Shown piece after piece: positions 9,313 to 18,501 of a DNA stretch of 64,000 bases. Made by a program: the position numbers and the translations under genes. The stretch lies in NCBI RefSeq assembly GCF_048548695.1, contig NZ_JBLYIF010000003.1; one strand, given 5' to 3'. The stretch comes from Neptuniibacter sp048548695. GTDB taxonomy: Bacteria; Pseudomonadota; Gammaproteobacteria; Pseudomonadales; Balneatricaceae. The notes below the pieces were generated by a model that did no database searches, had not been told where the DNA came from, and saw only the letters and a list, made by a program, of their open reading frames with translations. Each line of letters starts with the position of its first letter. Positions within the stretch are counted from its first letter, which is position 1.

Positions 9313-10539
9313 TTAGCCAACCACGTTACCCAACTGGAAGATCGGCAGGTACATGGCAATGACTAGACCGCCCACCAGAACACCGAGTACTGAAATGATC
9401 AGCGGCTCGATTAGGGCGGACATGTTGTCCACAGCGTCATCTACCAGGCCTTCATAGTAATCGGCTACTTTGGACAGCATCTGTTCAAGAGAACCGGCTT
9501 CTTCACCAATGGCGATCATTTGGCTGGCCATGTTCGGAAACAGGCCGGTCACAATAATGGCATCTTTCAGTGATTGACCGGTGGAAACGCTGTTTCGGAT
9601 TTGCAAAATCGCTTCACGGTATATCACGTTGCCTGAGGCGTTGGCAGAAGATTCGAGGGCTTCCACTAATGGCACGCCTGCGGCAAAGGTGGTTTCCAGG
9701 GTGCGGGTAAACCGGGCAATAGCAGCGTTGTGCAGTATGCCGCCGATGATAGGGATTTTCAGGCTGGCACGGTCCATAAAATCGCGAAATTTCTGTGACG
9801 TTCTACGCGCGCGATTAAAAGCCACAATTCCGGCAACAGCTAAGCCAGCAGCGACAAACCACCATTTCTGGGCATATTCAGATAGATTGATAACAAAACG
9901 GGTAAATGCAGGCAGGTCAGCACCAAAAGCTGAAAAAGTGACTTCAAACTCTGGTACCACTTTTATTAATAGGACGGCAGCAACCACCATGCCTACAACA
10001 ATTACGGCTGCTGGGTAGGTCATTGCCTTACGAATTTTGGCTTTGAGGGCCTCTACTTTTTCTTTATAGGTGGCGATCCGATCCAGCATCTCTTCTAATG
10101 AACCTGATTGTTCACCGGCGTGTACCAGAGTGCAATAAAGTTGATCAAAATGCAGTGGGTGTTTGGCAAGGGCAGCGGATAGATCCAGGCCGCCATTTAT
10201 ATCCTGGCGAATGGCCATAATCAGCTCTTTCATTGGATCTTTTTCTACCCCATTGGCGGTAATTTCCAGTGCTTGCACCAAGGGTACGCCGGATTTCATC
10301 ATAGTCGCCATCTGGCGCGAGAAAAAGGCGATATCAACCGCTTTAACCGGGCGTGATTTCTTGTCAAAGAGGGGGATCGTTAACTCCCGGTTGACTTTTT
10401 TCGGAACAATGCCTTGTTTACGCAGCAGGGTCTTTACCTCAGCAACACTAGCGGCCTTGATTTTCCCTTTGCTGGTATTGCCGTTTTTGTCCTTTCCCTG
10501 CCAGGCAAAAGATGCGGATTTTTTTTGTGCTTGTGCCAT
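9313..10539 (-). CDS. pilC: Type IV pilus inner-membrane platform protein PilC
   Basis: 408-residue polytopic protein on which the extension ATPase PilB acts. Two T2SSF repeats are visible (about 70-195 and 275-400), each with the family pattern around GVPLVQALE / GVPLVEALE and GEQSGSLEEML / GEEAGSLEQML. The membrane segments after each repeat are clear, ending LIISVLGVLVGGLVIAMYL. The N-terminal 60 basic residues (KDKNGNTSKGKIKA, LRKQGIVPKKV) are typical. RBS AGGT lies before the ATG. It is 16 bases after pilB. Confidence 0.96.
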   Translation of the reverse strand: MAQAQKKSASFAWQGKDKNGNTSKGKIKAASVAEVKTLLRKQGIVPKKVNRELTIPLFDKKSRPVKAVDIAFFSRQMATMMKSGVPLVQALEITANGVEKDPMKELIMAIRQDINGGLDLSAALAKHPLHFDQLYCTLVHAGEQSGSLEEMLDRIATYKEKVEALKAKIRKAMTYPAAVIVVGMVVAAVLLIKVVPEFEVTFSAFGADLPAFTRFVINLSEYAQKWWFVAAGLAVAGIVAFNRARRTSQKFRDFMDRASLKIPIIGGILHNAAIARFTRTLETTFAAGVPLVEALESSANASGNVIYREAILQIRNSVSTGQSLKDAIIVTGLFPNMASQMIAIGEEAGSLEQMLSKVADYYEGLVDDAVDNMSALIEPLIISVLGVLVGGLVIAMYLPIFQLGNVVG

Positions 10540-10555
10540 AGTCGCTTACCTGCGT

Positions 10556-12289
10556 TTAGGTTTTGATAACGCGATTGAGTTCTTCCAGACTGGTAAGGCC
10601 AGCCATCACTTTTTTCAGTCCGGCTTGTCGTAATGCTTCAAACCCCTGGGATTCAGCGACTCTGCGAATATCAATTGAGTTGCCGTTCTCCATAATAACT
10701 TCCGCTACTTCACCGGACATTTTCAGCATTTCATAGATACCTACCCGGCCTTTGTAGCCTTTGTGGCACTTACTGCAGCCATCAGAATTAGGCTCATATA
10801 ACTGAATGTTTTTTAGACTGTCCTTCGGAAAACCTTCTTCGAGCAGAGTGGCTTCAGGCAGTGAAAGGGGTTGGCGACAAGTCTGACAAAGTCGACGGGC
10901 CAGGCGCTGGGCGATAATCAAGCTTACTGAAGTGGCAATATTAAAGGCGGGAACGCCCATATTACGTAACCGGGTCAGGGTTTCAGGTGCGCTATTGGTG
11001 TGCAGGGTAGAAAGCACCATATGACCGGTTTGTGCTGCTTTAATCGCAATCTCGGCGGTTTCCAAGTCGCGAATCTCACCTACCATGACCACATCGGGGT
11101 CCTGCCGCAGGAAAGCACGCAAGGCTTCAGCAAAGGTCAGGCCGATTTTGGGATTGACATGGACTTGGTTGATGCCTTCCAAGTTAATCTCTACCGGATC
11201 TTCTGCGGTGGAGATGTTGCGCTCTTCGGTATTCAGGATGTTCAAACCGGTATACAGGCTAACCGTTTTACCACTACCAGTAGGGCCTGTTACCAGAATC
11301 ATGCCTTGGGGTTGTTCCAGTGTTTTCAGATACAGGTCTTTCTGGTTTGGTTCAAAGCCCAGGGCTTCAACCCCCATTTTTGCACTGCCGGGGTCCAGAA
11401 TACGCAGTACGATCTTTTCGCCCCAAAGGGTAGGCAAAGTATTAACACGGAAATCGATCGCCTTATTTTTGGAGATCTTCATCTTGATGCGCCCATCCTG
11501 GGGTACCCGACGTTCAGAGATGTCCATTTTTGACATCACCTTGATGCGGGCTGACAGGCGGGAGGCTAAATTGGAGGGTGGTTTCGCCACTTCCTGCAAT
11601 ATGCCGTCAATTCGACTGCGAATACGGTAGCTGCGTTCGTAAGGTTCAAAGTGAATATCCGATGCGCCGTTTTTAATGGAATCCAGCAAGACTTTATTCA
11701 CAAACCTTACGATAGGTGCATCATCAGCGCCGTTGCCAGCGTCATCATCTTCATCGGTGGACGCTTCAGTATCTTCCAGCTCCAAATTATCCAGATCACT
11801 GTCTTCAAGACCGTCTAGGGTTTGATCCTGGGTATCCAGAAAGGCGTCAATAGTGCGCAGTAATTTATCCTGTTCGACGATGACTGCTTCGGTGGAGAGC
11901 CCGCACTGGAACTTAAATTCATCCAGCGCCTGAATATTGGTCGGGTCTGAAATAGCGACATAGAGTTTATTATCGCGGCGTTTCAGTGGTAGGGCGCTGT
12001 GTTTGCTGATCAGGGATTCCTTGATCAGTCCCTGGGGCAAGGCTGTCAGGTCATAGGCATCCATATCCAGCAACGGCATGCCGAACTCTTCGGCAGCGGC
12101 AGCGGCGGCCCGGTAGCCGCTGACCAGACCCTGCTGAGTGATATAAGCAATAAAAGACTGGTTGTTGTCGCGTGCGGTTTTGACAGCATCGGTTGCGACC
12201 TCGGCGGAAAATACACCATCATTGACCAAGCGCTTGGCAAGACCCGTTAGTGGCTGGTTGGGTTGCACAGGGTAAACCTCTCTCTCCAT
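10556..12289 (-). CDS. pilB: Type IV pilus extension ATPase PilB
   Basis: Hexameric cytoplasmic ATPase powering pilus polymerisation. The 577 residues show an N-terminal MshEN-type domain (LTALPQGLIKESLISKHSALPLK), an acidic linker (about 150-185, rich in D and E), Walker A GPTGSGKT, the Asp box (TAEDPVE), Walker B GEIRD and the His box (TGHMVLSTLHTN). A tetracysteine zinc site follows: CQTC then CSKC. These separate it from PilT, which lacks the zinc site. It heads a leftward operon; its start lies 302 bases from the divergent pilA start. Confidence 0.97.
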   Translation of the reverse strand: MEREVYPVQPNQPLTGLAKRLVNDGVFSAEVATDAVKTARDNNQSFIAYITQQGLVSGYRAAAAAAEEFGMPLLDMDAYDLTALPQGLIKESLISKHSALPLKRRDNKLYVAISDPTNIQALDEFKFQCGLSTEAVIVEQDKLLRTIDAFLDTQDQTLDGLEDSDLDNLELEDTEASTDEDDDAGNGADDAPIVRFVNKVLLDSIKNGASDIHFEPYERSYRIRSRIDGILQEVAKPPSNLASRLSARIKVMSKMDISERRVPQDGRIKMKISKNKAIDFRVNTLPTLWGEKIVLRILDPGSAKMGVEALGFEPNQKDLYLKTLEQPQGMILVTGPTGSGKTVSLYTGLNILNTEERNISTAEDPVEINLEGINQVHVNPKIGLTFAEALRAFLRQDPDVVMVGEIRDLETAEIAIKAAQTGHMVLSTLHTNSAPETLTRLRNMGVPAFNIATSVSLIIAQRLARRLCQTCRQPLSLPEATLLEEGFPKDSLKNIQLYEPNSDGCSKCHKGYKGRVGIYEMLKMSGEVAEVIMENGNSIDIRRVAESQGFEALRQAGLKKVMAGLTSLEELNRVIKT

Positions 12290-12591
12290 GAACTGCTTTA
12301 AAATACCATTGCCGCAGCTGATTTGAAATTAAATCGGCCGATTCAATGAATAGTGTAGTGAGCTGGGCGGGTTTAATGCCCAGAACGGTCGTTTAAAACT
12401 ATTTTGGATCAAAGTGCCGTGCTGAGTCATACTGCTATTTAAGTCTTTTCATTAAAGGCCGTTATATTCTAAACTGTGGAGAGTGCGGTTTCCCCGGGGG
12501 GTATGCTGTGCGTCTCGTAACGGGAATACGTTATAAATCAAACGGAAGTTAATACACATTGTGTACTTCTTTTTCGCTGGAGAACGGAAAC
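12290..12591. promoter_or_regulatory. Divergent pilB / pilA intergenic region
   Basis: 302 bases without a gene between the divergent pilB and pilA starts. It should hold promoters for both. A TATATTCT run near 12470 is a possible -10 for pilA, without a convincing -35. I looked for the GG-N10-GC sigma54 element that drives pilA in Pseudomonas and saw no clear match. A C/G-rich run (CCCCGGGGGG, 12493-12502) and the repeat CGTAACGGGAATACGTTA lie close to pilA. The pilA ribosome site is GGAG just before the ATG. Confidence 0.4.
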
Positions 12592-13029
12592 ATGAAGAAA
12601 CAGATGAAAAAACAACAGGGTTTTACCCTGATCGAATTGATGATCGTTGTAGCGATCATTGGTATTCTGGCTGCAATTGCACTACCTGCTTATCGTGACT
12701 ATACGATCAAAGCAACTGTAGGACAGTTGTCAGGTGGTTTGGGTGGTGAGAAAGTTAAGGTTGCTGAAAACTTTTCAAATGGCTCATCTACCAGTGATAA
12801 CACTATCTGTCTGTCACCGTCATCAGTGGCTAATTGTGCTGGAGCAACGGGAACTCTGAGTGATTTTGGCGAAGCAGGTACAACAGGCGTTTCAGTGGCT
12901 TTGATTCCTGATTTTTCTTCAGCAGCTGCTGGCCAAGGCCGTATAACTTGGACATGTGATGTAACTGTTGAAGGCAGAGGTCAGGCCTCAAGTGCTGAAG
13001 GTTGTGCAAGAGCATTTGAAGCTCTGTAA
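12592..13029 (+). CDS. pilA: Type IVa major pilin PilA (prepilin)
   Basis: Structural subunit of the pilus fibre. The class III leader MKKQMKKQQG is followed by FTLIELMIVVAIIGILAA, with the PilD cleavage site between Gly and Phe and the Glu5 needed for assembly. The 145-residue protein has four cysteines: one pair at ICLS...ANCAG and a C-terminal pair WTCDV...EGCARAF, the latter placed like the D-loop disulphide. A second ATG four codons in (MKKQQG) is also a plausible start. Set apart from pilB and strongly terminated at 13056, consistent with high expression from its own promoter. Confidence 0.95.
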   Translation: MKKQMKKQQGFTLIELMIVVAIIGILAAIALPAYRDYTIKATVGQLSGGLGGEKVKVAENFSNGSSTSDNTICLSPSSVANCAGATGTLSDFGEAGTTGVSVALIPDFSSAAAGQGRITWTCDVTVEGRGQASSAEGCARAFEAL

Positions 13030-13055
13030 TAAATACCTATAGCTTGGAATGTTTG

Positions 13056-13081
13056 AGAGAGGCCTATAGGCCTCTCTTTTT
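13056..13081 (+). terminator. Intrinsic terminator after pilA (perfect palindrome)
   Basis: A 22-base perfect palindrome, AGAGAGGCCTA and its complement, at 13056-13077, followed by a T run. It would isolate pilA from the small gene that starts 13 bases later; that gene may depend on read-through or its own promoter. Confidence 0.85.
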
Positions 13082-13093
13082 GTGTATATAGAT

Positions 13094-13432
13094 ATGAAAA
13101 AAAACCTGATAATCCTCTTAATTGCTGCCAGTGTTGGCCTCACCTGGTATATCACCCAAACCACCCCTCGTTTGACGCCTGAAGCCAAAAGTCAGATTGA
13201 AAATATTCTACTGCAACGACCAGAATTTCCCGCCCGCCCGGTGTGGTGGAGTGATGATTCTATTCTGGCGATAGGTGTGTTGCCGGACACGGATGTTGAG
13301 CAGGCTGCAATGCTGGCGTGTCGGATGTTGCGTGAGCAGGGTGTGACCACAACTGCTGTAGAAATCTACGACGTGCTGAAAATCCAGCAGAACAAGGAGT
13401 GGCAGAAACTGGCAGGTAATACGTGCCGTTAA
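13094..13432 (+). CDS. Uncharacterised small exported or membrane-anchored protein
   Basis: 112 residues from the ATG at 13094 (MKKNLIILLIAASVGLTWYIT). The N-terminus is a short basic stretch plus one hydrophobic segment, so it is a signal anchor or uncleaved signal peptide; no lipobox is seen. The rest is soluble, with two cysteines (AMLACRML and the penultimate GNTCR) that could pair in the periplasm, and a pattern VEQAAMLACRMLREQG that looks helical. I do not recognise a family. Its place just after pilA suggests but does not prove a pilus-related role. The GTG at 13082 is a weaker start, inside the terminator T run. Confidence 0.7.
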   Translation: MKKNLIILLIAASVGLTWYITQTTPRLTPEAKSQIENILLQRPEFPARPVWWSDDSILAIGVLPDTDVEQAAMLACRMLREQGVTTTAVEIYDVLKIQQNKEWQKLAGNTCR

Positions 13433-13577
13433 CAGCAATTCTTGCTGCTTGTCCCGAAAGGTTTGTTTATCGCAAAGCTACACAACGCTTATGTGTTAGC
13501 TGTGGCTGAATGGCGTTTGCTAGGGTGCGCTATATTTGGCTGGGTACCTTGTTGTGTTTTCTGTTTAGCGTAAAAAA

Positions 13578-14429
13578 TTAGACCGATTTGGTCAGCAGGC
13601 GCATGGATAGATCGACCGCTTCACAGTGTTTGGTCAGGGCACCGATAGAGATATAGTCCACCCCGGTTTCGGCAATGGGCAGCAGCGAGTCATCGGTAAT
13701 GCCGCCAGACGCTTCCAGTTTGGCGCGTCCATTGGTCAGGCGAACAGCCTGACGCATATCTGCCAGAGTAAAGTTATCCAGCATGACAATATCTGCGCCT
13801 GCTTCGAGGGCTTGATTCAGCTCATCTAAGGACTCTACTTCCACTTCGACCGGTTTCCCCGGCTCATTCTGTCTGGCAGTGAGTACGGCATTGTTGATGC
13901 CACCGCAGGCCATAATGTGATTTTCCTTAATCAGAAAAGCATCGTACAGGCCGATACGGTGGTTGTAACAGCCACCGCAGGTCACTGCGTACTTTTGCGC
14001 CAGTCGCAGGCCGGGTAGGGTTTTACGGGTATCCAGCAATTTGACTTGAGTGGTTTTTACCTTATCAGCATAGCGCTGGCTGGTGGTGGCCGTGCCAGAC
14101 AGTGTCTGCAATATATTCAGTGCCGCACGCTCGGCGGTTAACAGGTTACGGGCTGAACCATGCGCTAGAAACAGCACTTGGTCCCGTTCAACCTGATCAG
14201 CATCAGCCACCTGCCACTCCAGAACCATGCTGGGGTCGACCTGCCGGAACACTTCATTCACCCAGTCAACGCCACATATTGTGGCGCTTTGGCGGCTGAT
14301 AACTCTTGCTGTGGCTTGCTCATTGGCCGGAATTAATTGCGCTGTAATATCACCATTGCCTATGTCTTCCTGCAGGAAAAGGGCAACGGCGTTGGGGATA
14401 TAATCAAGCAGGTCGGCGCGGGTCAGCAT
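13578..14429 (-). CDS. nadC: Nicotinate-nucleotide pyrophosphorylase (quinolinate phosphoribosyltransferase)
   Basis: Converts quinolinate and PRPP to nicotinate mononucleotide in de novo NAD synthesis. Visible family segments: EDIGNGDIT, the arginine-rich LDTRKTLPGLR with its substrate-binding Arg and Lys, CGGCYNHRIGLYDAFLIKENH, EVEVESLDEL and LEASGGI. The start at 14429 (MLTRADLL) has AGGA seven bases upstream and gives 283 residues; an upstream in-frame ATG (14456) gives 292 but no better site. Divergent from ampD, 83 bases apart. Confidence 0.96.
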   Translation of the reverse strand: MLTRADLLDYIPNAVALFLQEDIGNGDITAQLIPANEQATARVISRQSATICGVDWVNEVFRQVDPSMVLEWQVADADQVERDQVLFLAHGSARNLLTAERAALNILQTLSGTATTSQRYADKVKTTQVKLLDTRKTLPGLRLAQKYAVTCGGCYNHRIGLYDAFLIKENHIMACGGINNAVLTARQNEPGKPVEVEVESLDELNQALEAGADIVMLDNFTLADMRQAVRLTNGRAKLEASGGITDDSLLPIAETGVDYISIGALTKHCEAVDLSMRLLTKSV

Positions 14430-14512
14430 GAGGGTTCCTGTAGTAACGGTATGCAAGGGGGGCTATGTTACTATATTCAGCCGATCTGTCTAAATGTGCG
14501 GAATGAAAAAAG

Positions 14513-15067
14513 ATGACAGTTATCTGTGCTGAGGGCTGGCTACAGGATGCAGAGCGGGTGCCCTCACCTAATTATGGTCCCCGACCGGAAGAAAGCGATA
14601 TCTCTTTGCTGGTTGTTCACAATATCAGTTTGCCACCAGGTCAGTATGGTGGCGGATATATTCAGCAGTTCTTTCAGAACCGGTTATCAACAGATGTGCA
14701 TCCCTATTTTGCGGAAATTAAGGGCTTGCAGGTATCTTCGCACCTGTTGATCGAACGGAGTGGCCATCTGGTGCAGTTTGTGCCCTTTTCGCAAAGGGCT
14801 TGGCATGCCGGTGTTTCTGTTTTTGGTGGACGGGATAACTGCAATGATTTCTCCATTGGCATTGAACTGGAAGGTACTGATGATAGTCCCTATACAGCGC
14901 AGCAGTATGATATTTTGGCCAAGACCGCTGTGAGTTTGATGCAATATTATCCGGGTATTACCCCCGAGCGAATTGTTGGGCATTGTGATATTGCACCGGG
15001 CCGTAAAACTGACCCCGGTGCTGCATTTGATTGGGCTTTGTTTCGACGCTTGCTTGAGCAGGTTTAG
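14513..15067 (+). CDS. ampD: 1,6-anhydro-N-acetylmuramyl-L-alanine amidase AmpD
   Basis: Cytoplasmic zinc amidase that splits anhydro-muropeptides during cell-wall recycling; loss in other species derepresses AmpC beta-lactamase. The zinc ligands appear as His36 (VVHN), the His of GHCDIAPGRK and the Asp of TDPG; AWHAG and IGIELEGTD are also family motifs. 184 residues is normal. There is no ampE downstream: the last four bases overlap the convergent rsmE gene. Confidence 0.96.
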   Translation: MTVICAEGWLQDAERVPSPNYGPRPEESDISLLVVHNISLPPGQYGGGYIQQFFQNRLSTDVHPYFAEIKGLQVSSHLLIERSGHLVQFVPFSQRAWHAGVSVFGGRDNCNDFSIGIELEGTDDSPYTAQQYDILAKTAVSLMQYYPGITPERIVGHCDIAPGRKTDPGAAFDWALFRRLLEQV

Positions 15068-15786
15068 ACCGGAAACAGCCGTGATAGCAGGGCGGGAACC
15101 GCTGTTTCCACCCGTAAAATACGCTTACCAATATGTATTGATCGCATGCCAGCCTGTTGCAGTTTCTCAATTTCGTAAGGAATAAAGCCGCCCTCCGGGC
15201 CAATAGCCAGGGTGGTGGGGCTATTCTCAGCTATCGGGCAAGCATCAGCATGATAGGGGTGTGCTACCAGGGCTCGGGTGCCAGCTGTAATAGCCGGTAG
15301 TTCATCTTCAACAAAGGGCTTGAACCTTTTCCGTAGCTCGATCCGGGGCATAACAGTATCTCCTGCCTGTTCCAGCCCTAAGAGCAGGTGTTCTTCTGCT
15401 GCATCCAGTACTGGGCTGCTCCAGTAGCTTTTATCAACCCTCAACGCATTGATCAGGTAGAGTTTTTTGACTCCCATAGTGGCAGATGTTTGCAGAATGC
15501 GTTTAAGCATTTTCGGACGGGGCAAAGCCAGGATGAGTGTCATCGGCAGAGCTGGTGGTGGTGAAGAGTCCAGCGATACCTGCAATATAATGGAATTGTC
15601 AGTGCATGCAATGACTGTTGCTGAGCCTAGGTCGCCGTTGAGTAAACCGACTTTTAGCTGATCGCCAAGCGAAGGTTGTTGTACCTGCTTGATATGCAGA
15701 AAGCGGCGATCAGTCAATGTTACGTGGCTGTTGGGCTGGTAGCCCTGGGGGCCAAAATCGTCGGTAAAAAGTAGGATAAGATTCAT
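15064..15786 (-). CDS. rsmE: 16S rRNA (uracil-1498-N3)-methyltransferase RsmE
   Basis: SPOUT-class methyltransferase acting on U1498 of 16S rRNA in assembled 30S subunits. The 240 residues have an N-terminal PUA-like part (RRFLHIKQVQQPSLGDQLKV) and a C-terminal knot with the SAM-binding segment LAIGPEGGF and the end LGKRILRVETAVPALL-type pattern (GKRILRVETAVPALLS). It overlaps the end of ampD tail to tail by four bases. Confidence 0.95.
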   Translation of the reverse strand: MNLILLFTDDFGPQGYQPNSHVTLTDRRFLHIKQVQQPSLGDQLKVGLLNGDLGSATVIACTDNSIILQVSLDSSPPPALPMTLILALPRPKMLKRILQTSATMGVKKLYLINALRVDKSYWSSPVLDAAEEHLLLGLEQAGDTVMPRIELRKRFKPFVEDELPAITAGTRALVAHPYHADACPIAENSPTTLAIGPEGGFIPYEIEKLQQAGMRSIHIGKRILRVETAVPALLSRLFPV

Positions 15787-15873
15787 GAGCGTTCAGGCTA
15801 TAAACAAAGAGCATGGATTTTAGCATTGGTACAGGGTGGCGGGAATGATATGCAATCTTGATCTATATCTAAA

Positions 15874-15888
15874 TGATAATGTTTATCA
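15874..15888 (+). promoter_or_regulatory. Fur-box-like operator upstream of the DUF4856 gene
   Basis: TGATAATGTTTATCA matches the 7-1-7 inverted repeat TGATAATNATTATCA at 14 of 15 positions. It lies about 90 bases before the start of the DUF4856 gene, and a further ATTATC half-site follows at 15893. This predicts repression of the block when iron is plentiful. Fur binding itself is inferred. Confidence 0.75.
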
Positions 15889-15978
15889 GTAGCATTATCT
15901 ATTTGGCGATGCTATATTTGCCAAAACCTACCGGCCCAGCCGGTGTATTTCTGTTTAGTAAACATTAAGGGGTCTAAT

Positions 15979-17379
15979 GTGAACCTGTCAGCACTCTCTG
16001 CAGCAGTCCTTTTGAGTATCGCGTCCAACCAGGTCGGTGCAGCCGATAATTATGCGGATTTCCCAATCACCCTAAAGGGATATTCGGGAGATGCAACAGA
16101 TTCTGTTGCTTATCAGGGGCAGGTTGCACGACAGGTATTGCATACCTCATTGAAAAAGCTTGCACGTAGTAGTGATGGTGACAATGCCAAGCCGTTGTCT
16201 CAGTTAATGCAGAATTATTATGCCGGTGGTAAAGCGGGCCTGGATATTATTGATCCGACCAGCCGTGAAGGCTTTCCGTTACATGAGCAAACAGTCGATG
16301 ACTTGTCGAAAAACAAAAATTTGTCTGACAAAGCTTATAAAGGGCTGGTGACAGGCTGGCCAGGTAACCTGACCGGTGATGAGGTCCTGCAGCAGTTGCT
16401 GAAAAATGCGGCCCAGACTCCCGAGGGTTATGACCGCTTGAATGGTTATGATTATTCTCAACTGGTGTCTAAATTCACCATGGGGGCGGTTTTTTACCAT
16501 CAGGCTGTAGCGAATTATCTGGATAAAAAATTGGCCGCTGATGTGAAGCCGAACGATAAAGCTTACAAAAAGGGTGTGGCCTATACCGGGAAAGAGCATA
16601 TTTGGGATGAAGCCTTTGGCTATTTTGGTGCTCCCGCGCATACGCTTAACCTGACTGCAGAGCAGGTGTATGCCATTGGTAAACAAAAGCCAGCAGCATT
16701 TGCAGTAGCCGATGCTAATGGTGACGGTAAGGTCTCTCTTTATAATGAAATGGCATTCGGGCATGCCGTTTATGCGGCAGGTTCTGATCGTTCCGGTAAG
16801 TCTCAGTATTTACATACGATTACTCAGGCGTTTGTCGATGGTCGTAAATTGATCACTGCAGCAAATGGCCAGGCATTAACTGCGGAACAACGTAACCAGT
16901 TACAGGGCTATGCCCGTGTTATCGCCAGTAACTGGGAAAAGGTGATTGCCGAAGCGGTGTTTAAATACGCCGGTGAAGTGTATGAAGATTTAGAGAAATT
17001 GGATCTGGTGATTGAAACCAACGGTGATGCCGGTAAGTTATTCCGCAACTATGTGAAACACTGGGGTGAACTGAAAGGTTTTGCCCTGGCGTTGCAGACA
17101 AGTGGCAAGGACCTGGGTGCCACATCGGTGCAGTTGAACCGTCTGATTGGTTATGGACCCGTACTGCTGGGCAATACCCAAGTGACTGGTGTGAATGCCA
17201 ACGGTGACTTTATTCAGTCAGAATCCGTGACTCTGAAAGAATATATGCACAGCATGCTGAAAGTGCAGAAATTGCTGTTGGATGAGTTCGCCTTAACTGC
17301 GCGTCAGGGTGATGTGTTATCCGACATGTCAGAGCTTGCCGATAAGCTGGGTTCGGGGAAAAGCGCGGAAAACGACTGA
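15979..17379 (+). CDS. Exported DUF4856 family protein with EF-hand-like loop, probably iron-regulated
   Basis: 466 residues if translation begins at the GTG at 15979, which has AAGGGG seven bases upstream. The N-terminus LSALSAAVLLSIASNQVGAA looks like a signal peptide ending at GAA-D but lacks basic residues; an earlier GTG (15943) would supply a lysine but has no ribosome site. The overall match is to DUF4856, a family of unknown function in marine bacteria. Around residue 250 is DANGDGKVSLYNE, the spacing of a calcium-binding EF-hand loop. It sits behind a Fur-like box and ahead of a di-iron hydroxylase and an iron importer, so a role in iron acquisition is likely but undefined. Confidence 0.8.
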   Translation: MNLSALSAAVLLSIASNQVGAADNYADFPITLKGYSGDATDSVAYQGQVARQVLHTSLKKLARSSDGDNAKPLSQLMQNYYAGGKAGLDIIDPTSREGFPLHEQTVDDLSKNKNLSDKAYKGLVTGWPGNLTGDEVLQQLLKNAAQTPEGYDRLNGYDYSQLVSKFTMGAVFYHQAVANYLDKKLAADVKPNDKAYKKGVAYTGKEHIWDEAFGYFGAPAHTLNLTAEQVYAIGKQKPAAFAVADANGDGKVSLYNEMAFGHAVYAAGSDRSGKSQYLHTITQAFVDGRKLITAANGQALTAEQRNQLQGYARVIASNWEKVIAEAVFKYAGEVYEDLEKLDLVIETNGDAGKLFRNYVKHWGELKGFALALQTSGKDLGATSVQLNRLIGYGPVLLGNTQVTGVNANGDFIQSESVTLKEYMHSMLKVQKLLLDEFALTARQGDVLSDMSELADKLGSGKSAEND

Positions 17380-17402
17380 GGCTAAGTGCGGCGTAGCTTA
17401 GA

Positions 17403-18410
17403 GTGGATATTACACTATTAGACCAGTTTGCTGATGAACTGGTGAGTGCTTTCATCAACCCCCAGAAACGTGTGTTCTGGGGGTATTTGTTTATGGCGTT
17501 TGCTATAGGCATAGGCTGGTTATGTTGGCAGCATCGGTGTTCATTCTTCGGAGCGCTTGGGCAGATGCTGAATCCTGCCGTCTGGTGGTCGCATTCAGCG
17601 CGGGCTGATTACAAAATTTTTGTTATTAATCGTCTGTTGATGCTGCTGTTTGGCCCCTGGCTGGTCACTCGGATGGTCTTTGCTGGCTGGTTATTTTATA
17701 GCTTGCATGATCTGTTTGGTGGTCGGGTTTTGATAGGGGCATCCCTGCCGCAATGGGCGGTGATGTTCAGTTTCACACTGATATATTTTCTGCTGGATGA
17801 TGCCAGTCGTTACCTGCTTCACCGATGGTTGCATCAAGTGCCTTGGCTGTGGGCGTTCCATAAGGTGCACCACAGTGCGACCAGGCTGACGCCAGTGACG
17901 GTATTTCGGGCCCATCCTGTTGAGGCCCTCTTGTTCACTGTGCGCAGTGCTCTGGTGCAGGGTGTTTGCATTGCGGCCTTCGTATACTTTTTTGGTGACC
18001 GGGCTGACCTAATCACAATCTTCGGTAGCAGTTTTATTCTGTTTATATTTAATGTTGCAGGAGCCAATTTGCGGCATAGTCACATCGCCATTGGTTATGG
18101 CAAGCACGCAGAAAAATGGTTGATTTCCCCGGCTCAACATCAATTGCATCACTCCACAAATCCCAGTCACTTTGACTGTAATTTTGGTGTCGTACTGGCG
18201 ATCTGGGATCGGCTGGGCGGTAGTTTAATTGTCAGTAAGCCGGGGCAGCGATTGCGTTTTGGGCTTAATCGGCAACAGCAAAAAGCGCAGCTGCATACAC
18301 TGCATGATCTCTACCTGTGGCCTTTTTATGAGGCTGGATCGTCCCTCTGGTCTGCTTTATTGACCGTGGTCAAAAAAACGAGGGGAAAATTTGGATTGCT
18401 CTACCGATGA
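17403..18410 (+). CDS. Sterol desaturase / fatty acid hydroxylase family di-iron membrane protein
   Basis: 335 residues with several hydrophobic segments and the histidine clusters of the fatty-acid-hydroxylase superfamily: HRWLH (HX3H), HKVHH (HXXHH) and HQLHH, plus further His in RHSHIAIGYGKHAE. In the family these bind two irons for O2-dependent hydroxylation or desaturation of lipids. The substrate cannot be read from sequence. It starts at a GTG 23 bases after the DUF4856 gene, with a weak ribosome site, and is probably cotranscribed under the same Fur-like operator. Its stop codon lies in the next Fur-like box. Confidence 0.88.
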   Translation: MDITLLDQFADELVSAFINPQKRVFWGYLFMAFAIGIGWLCWQHRCSFFGALGQMLNPAVWWSHSARADYKIFVINRLLMLLFGPWLVTRMVFAGWLFYSLHDLFGGRVLIGASLPQWAVMFSFTLIYFLLDDASRYLLHRWLHQVPWLWAFHKVHHSATRLTPVTVFRAHPVEALLFTVRSALVQGVCIAAFVYFFGDRADLITIFGSSFILFIFNVAGANLRHSHIAIGYGKHAEKWLISPAQHQLHHSTNPSHFDCNFGVVLAIWDRLGGSLIVSKPGQRLRFGLNRQQQKAQLHTLHDLYLWPFYEAGSSLWSALLTVVKKTRGKFGLLYR

Positions 18411-18422
18411 GAACAATTATCA
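18408..18422 (+). promoter_or_regulatory. Fur-box-like operator before the ferric-iron transporter
   Basis: TGAGAACAATTATCA matches the 7-1-7 Fur inverted repeat at all but two positions. It is 80 bases upstream of the iron-binding-protein start and overlaps the stop codon of the preceding gene. Confidence 0.7.
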
Positions 18423-18501
18423 TTTATACTGAGATTCTTAGTTGTTTTAAAGGCCTGCTTTATGTTGCTTTACAGGCCGAGTCTGACTTTGGAGTGTGTA
18501 T

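Noticed and set aside
12290..12591. Sigma54 promoter for pilA
   Set aside because: The GG-N10-GC pair with the TGGCAC/TTGC context was not found in the intergenic region.
13433..13577. tRNA gene between pilA and nadC, as in some Pseudomonas
   Set aside because: No cloverleaf pattern or GTTCRAATC-like T loop was found in the 145 bases.
15943..15978. Upstream GTG start for the DUF4856 protein
   Set aside because: No ribosome site is present, while the GTG at 15979 has AAGGGG; kept as an alternative only because it would add a basic residue to the signal peptide.
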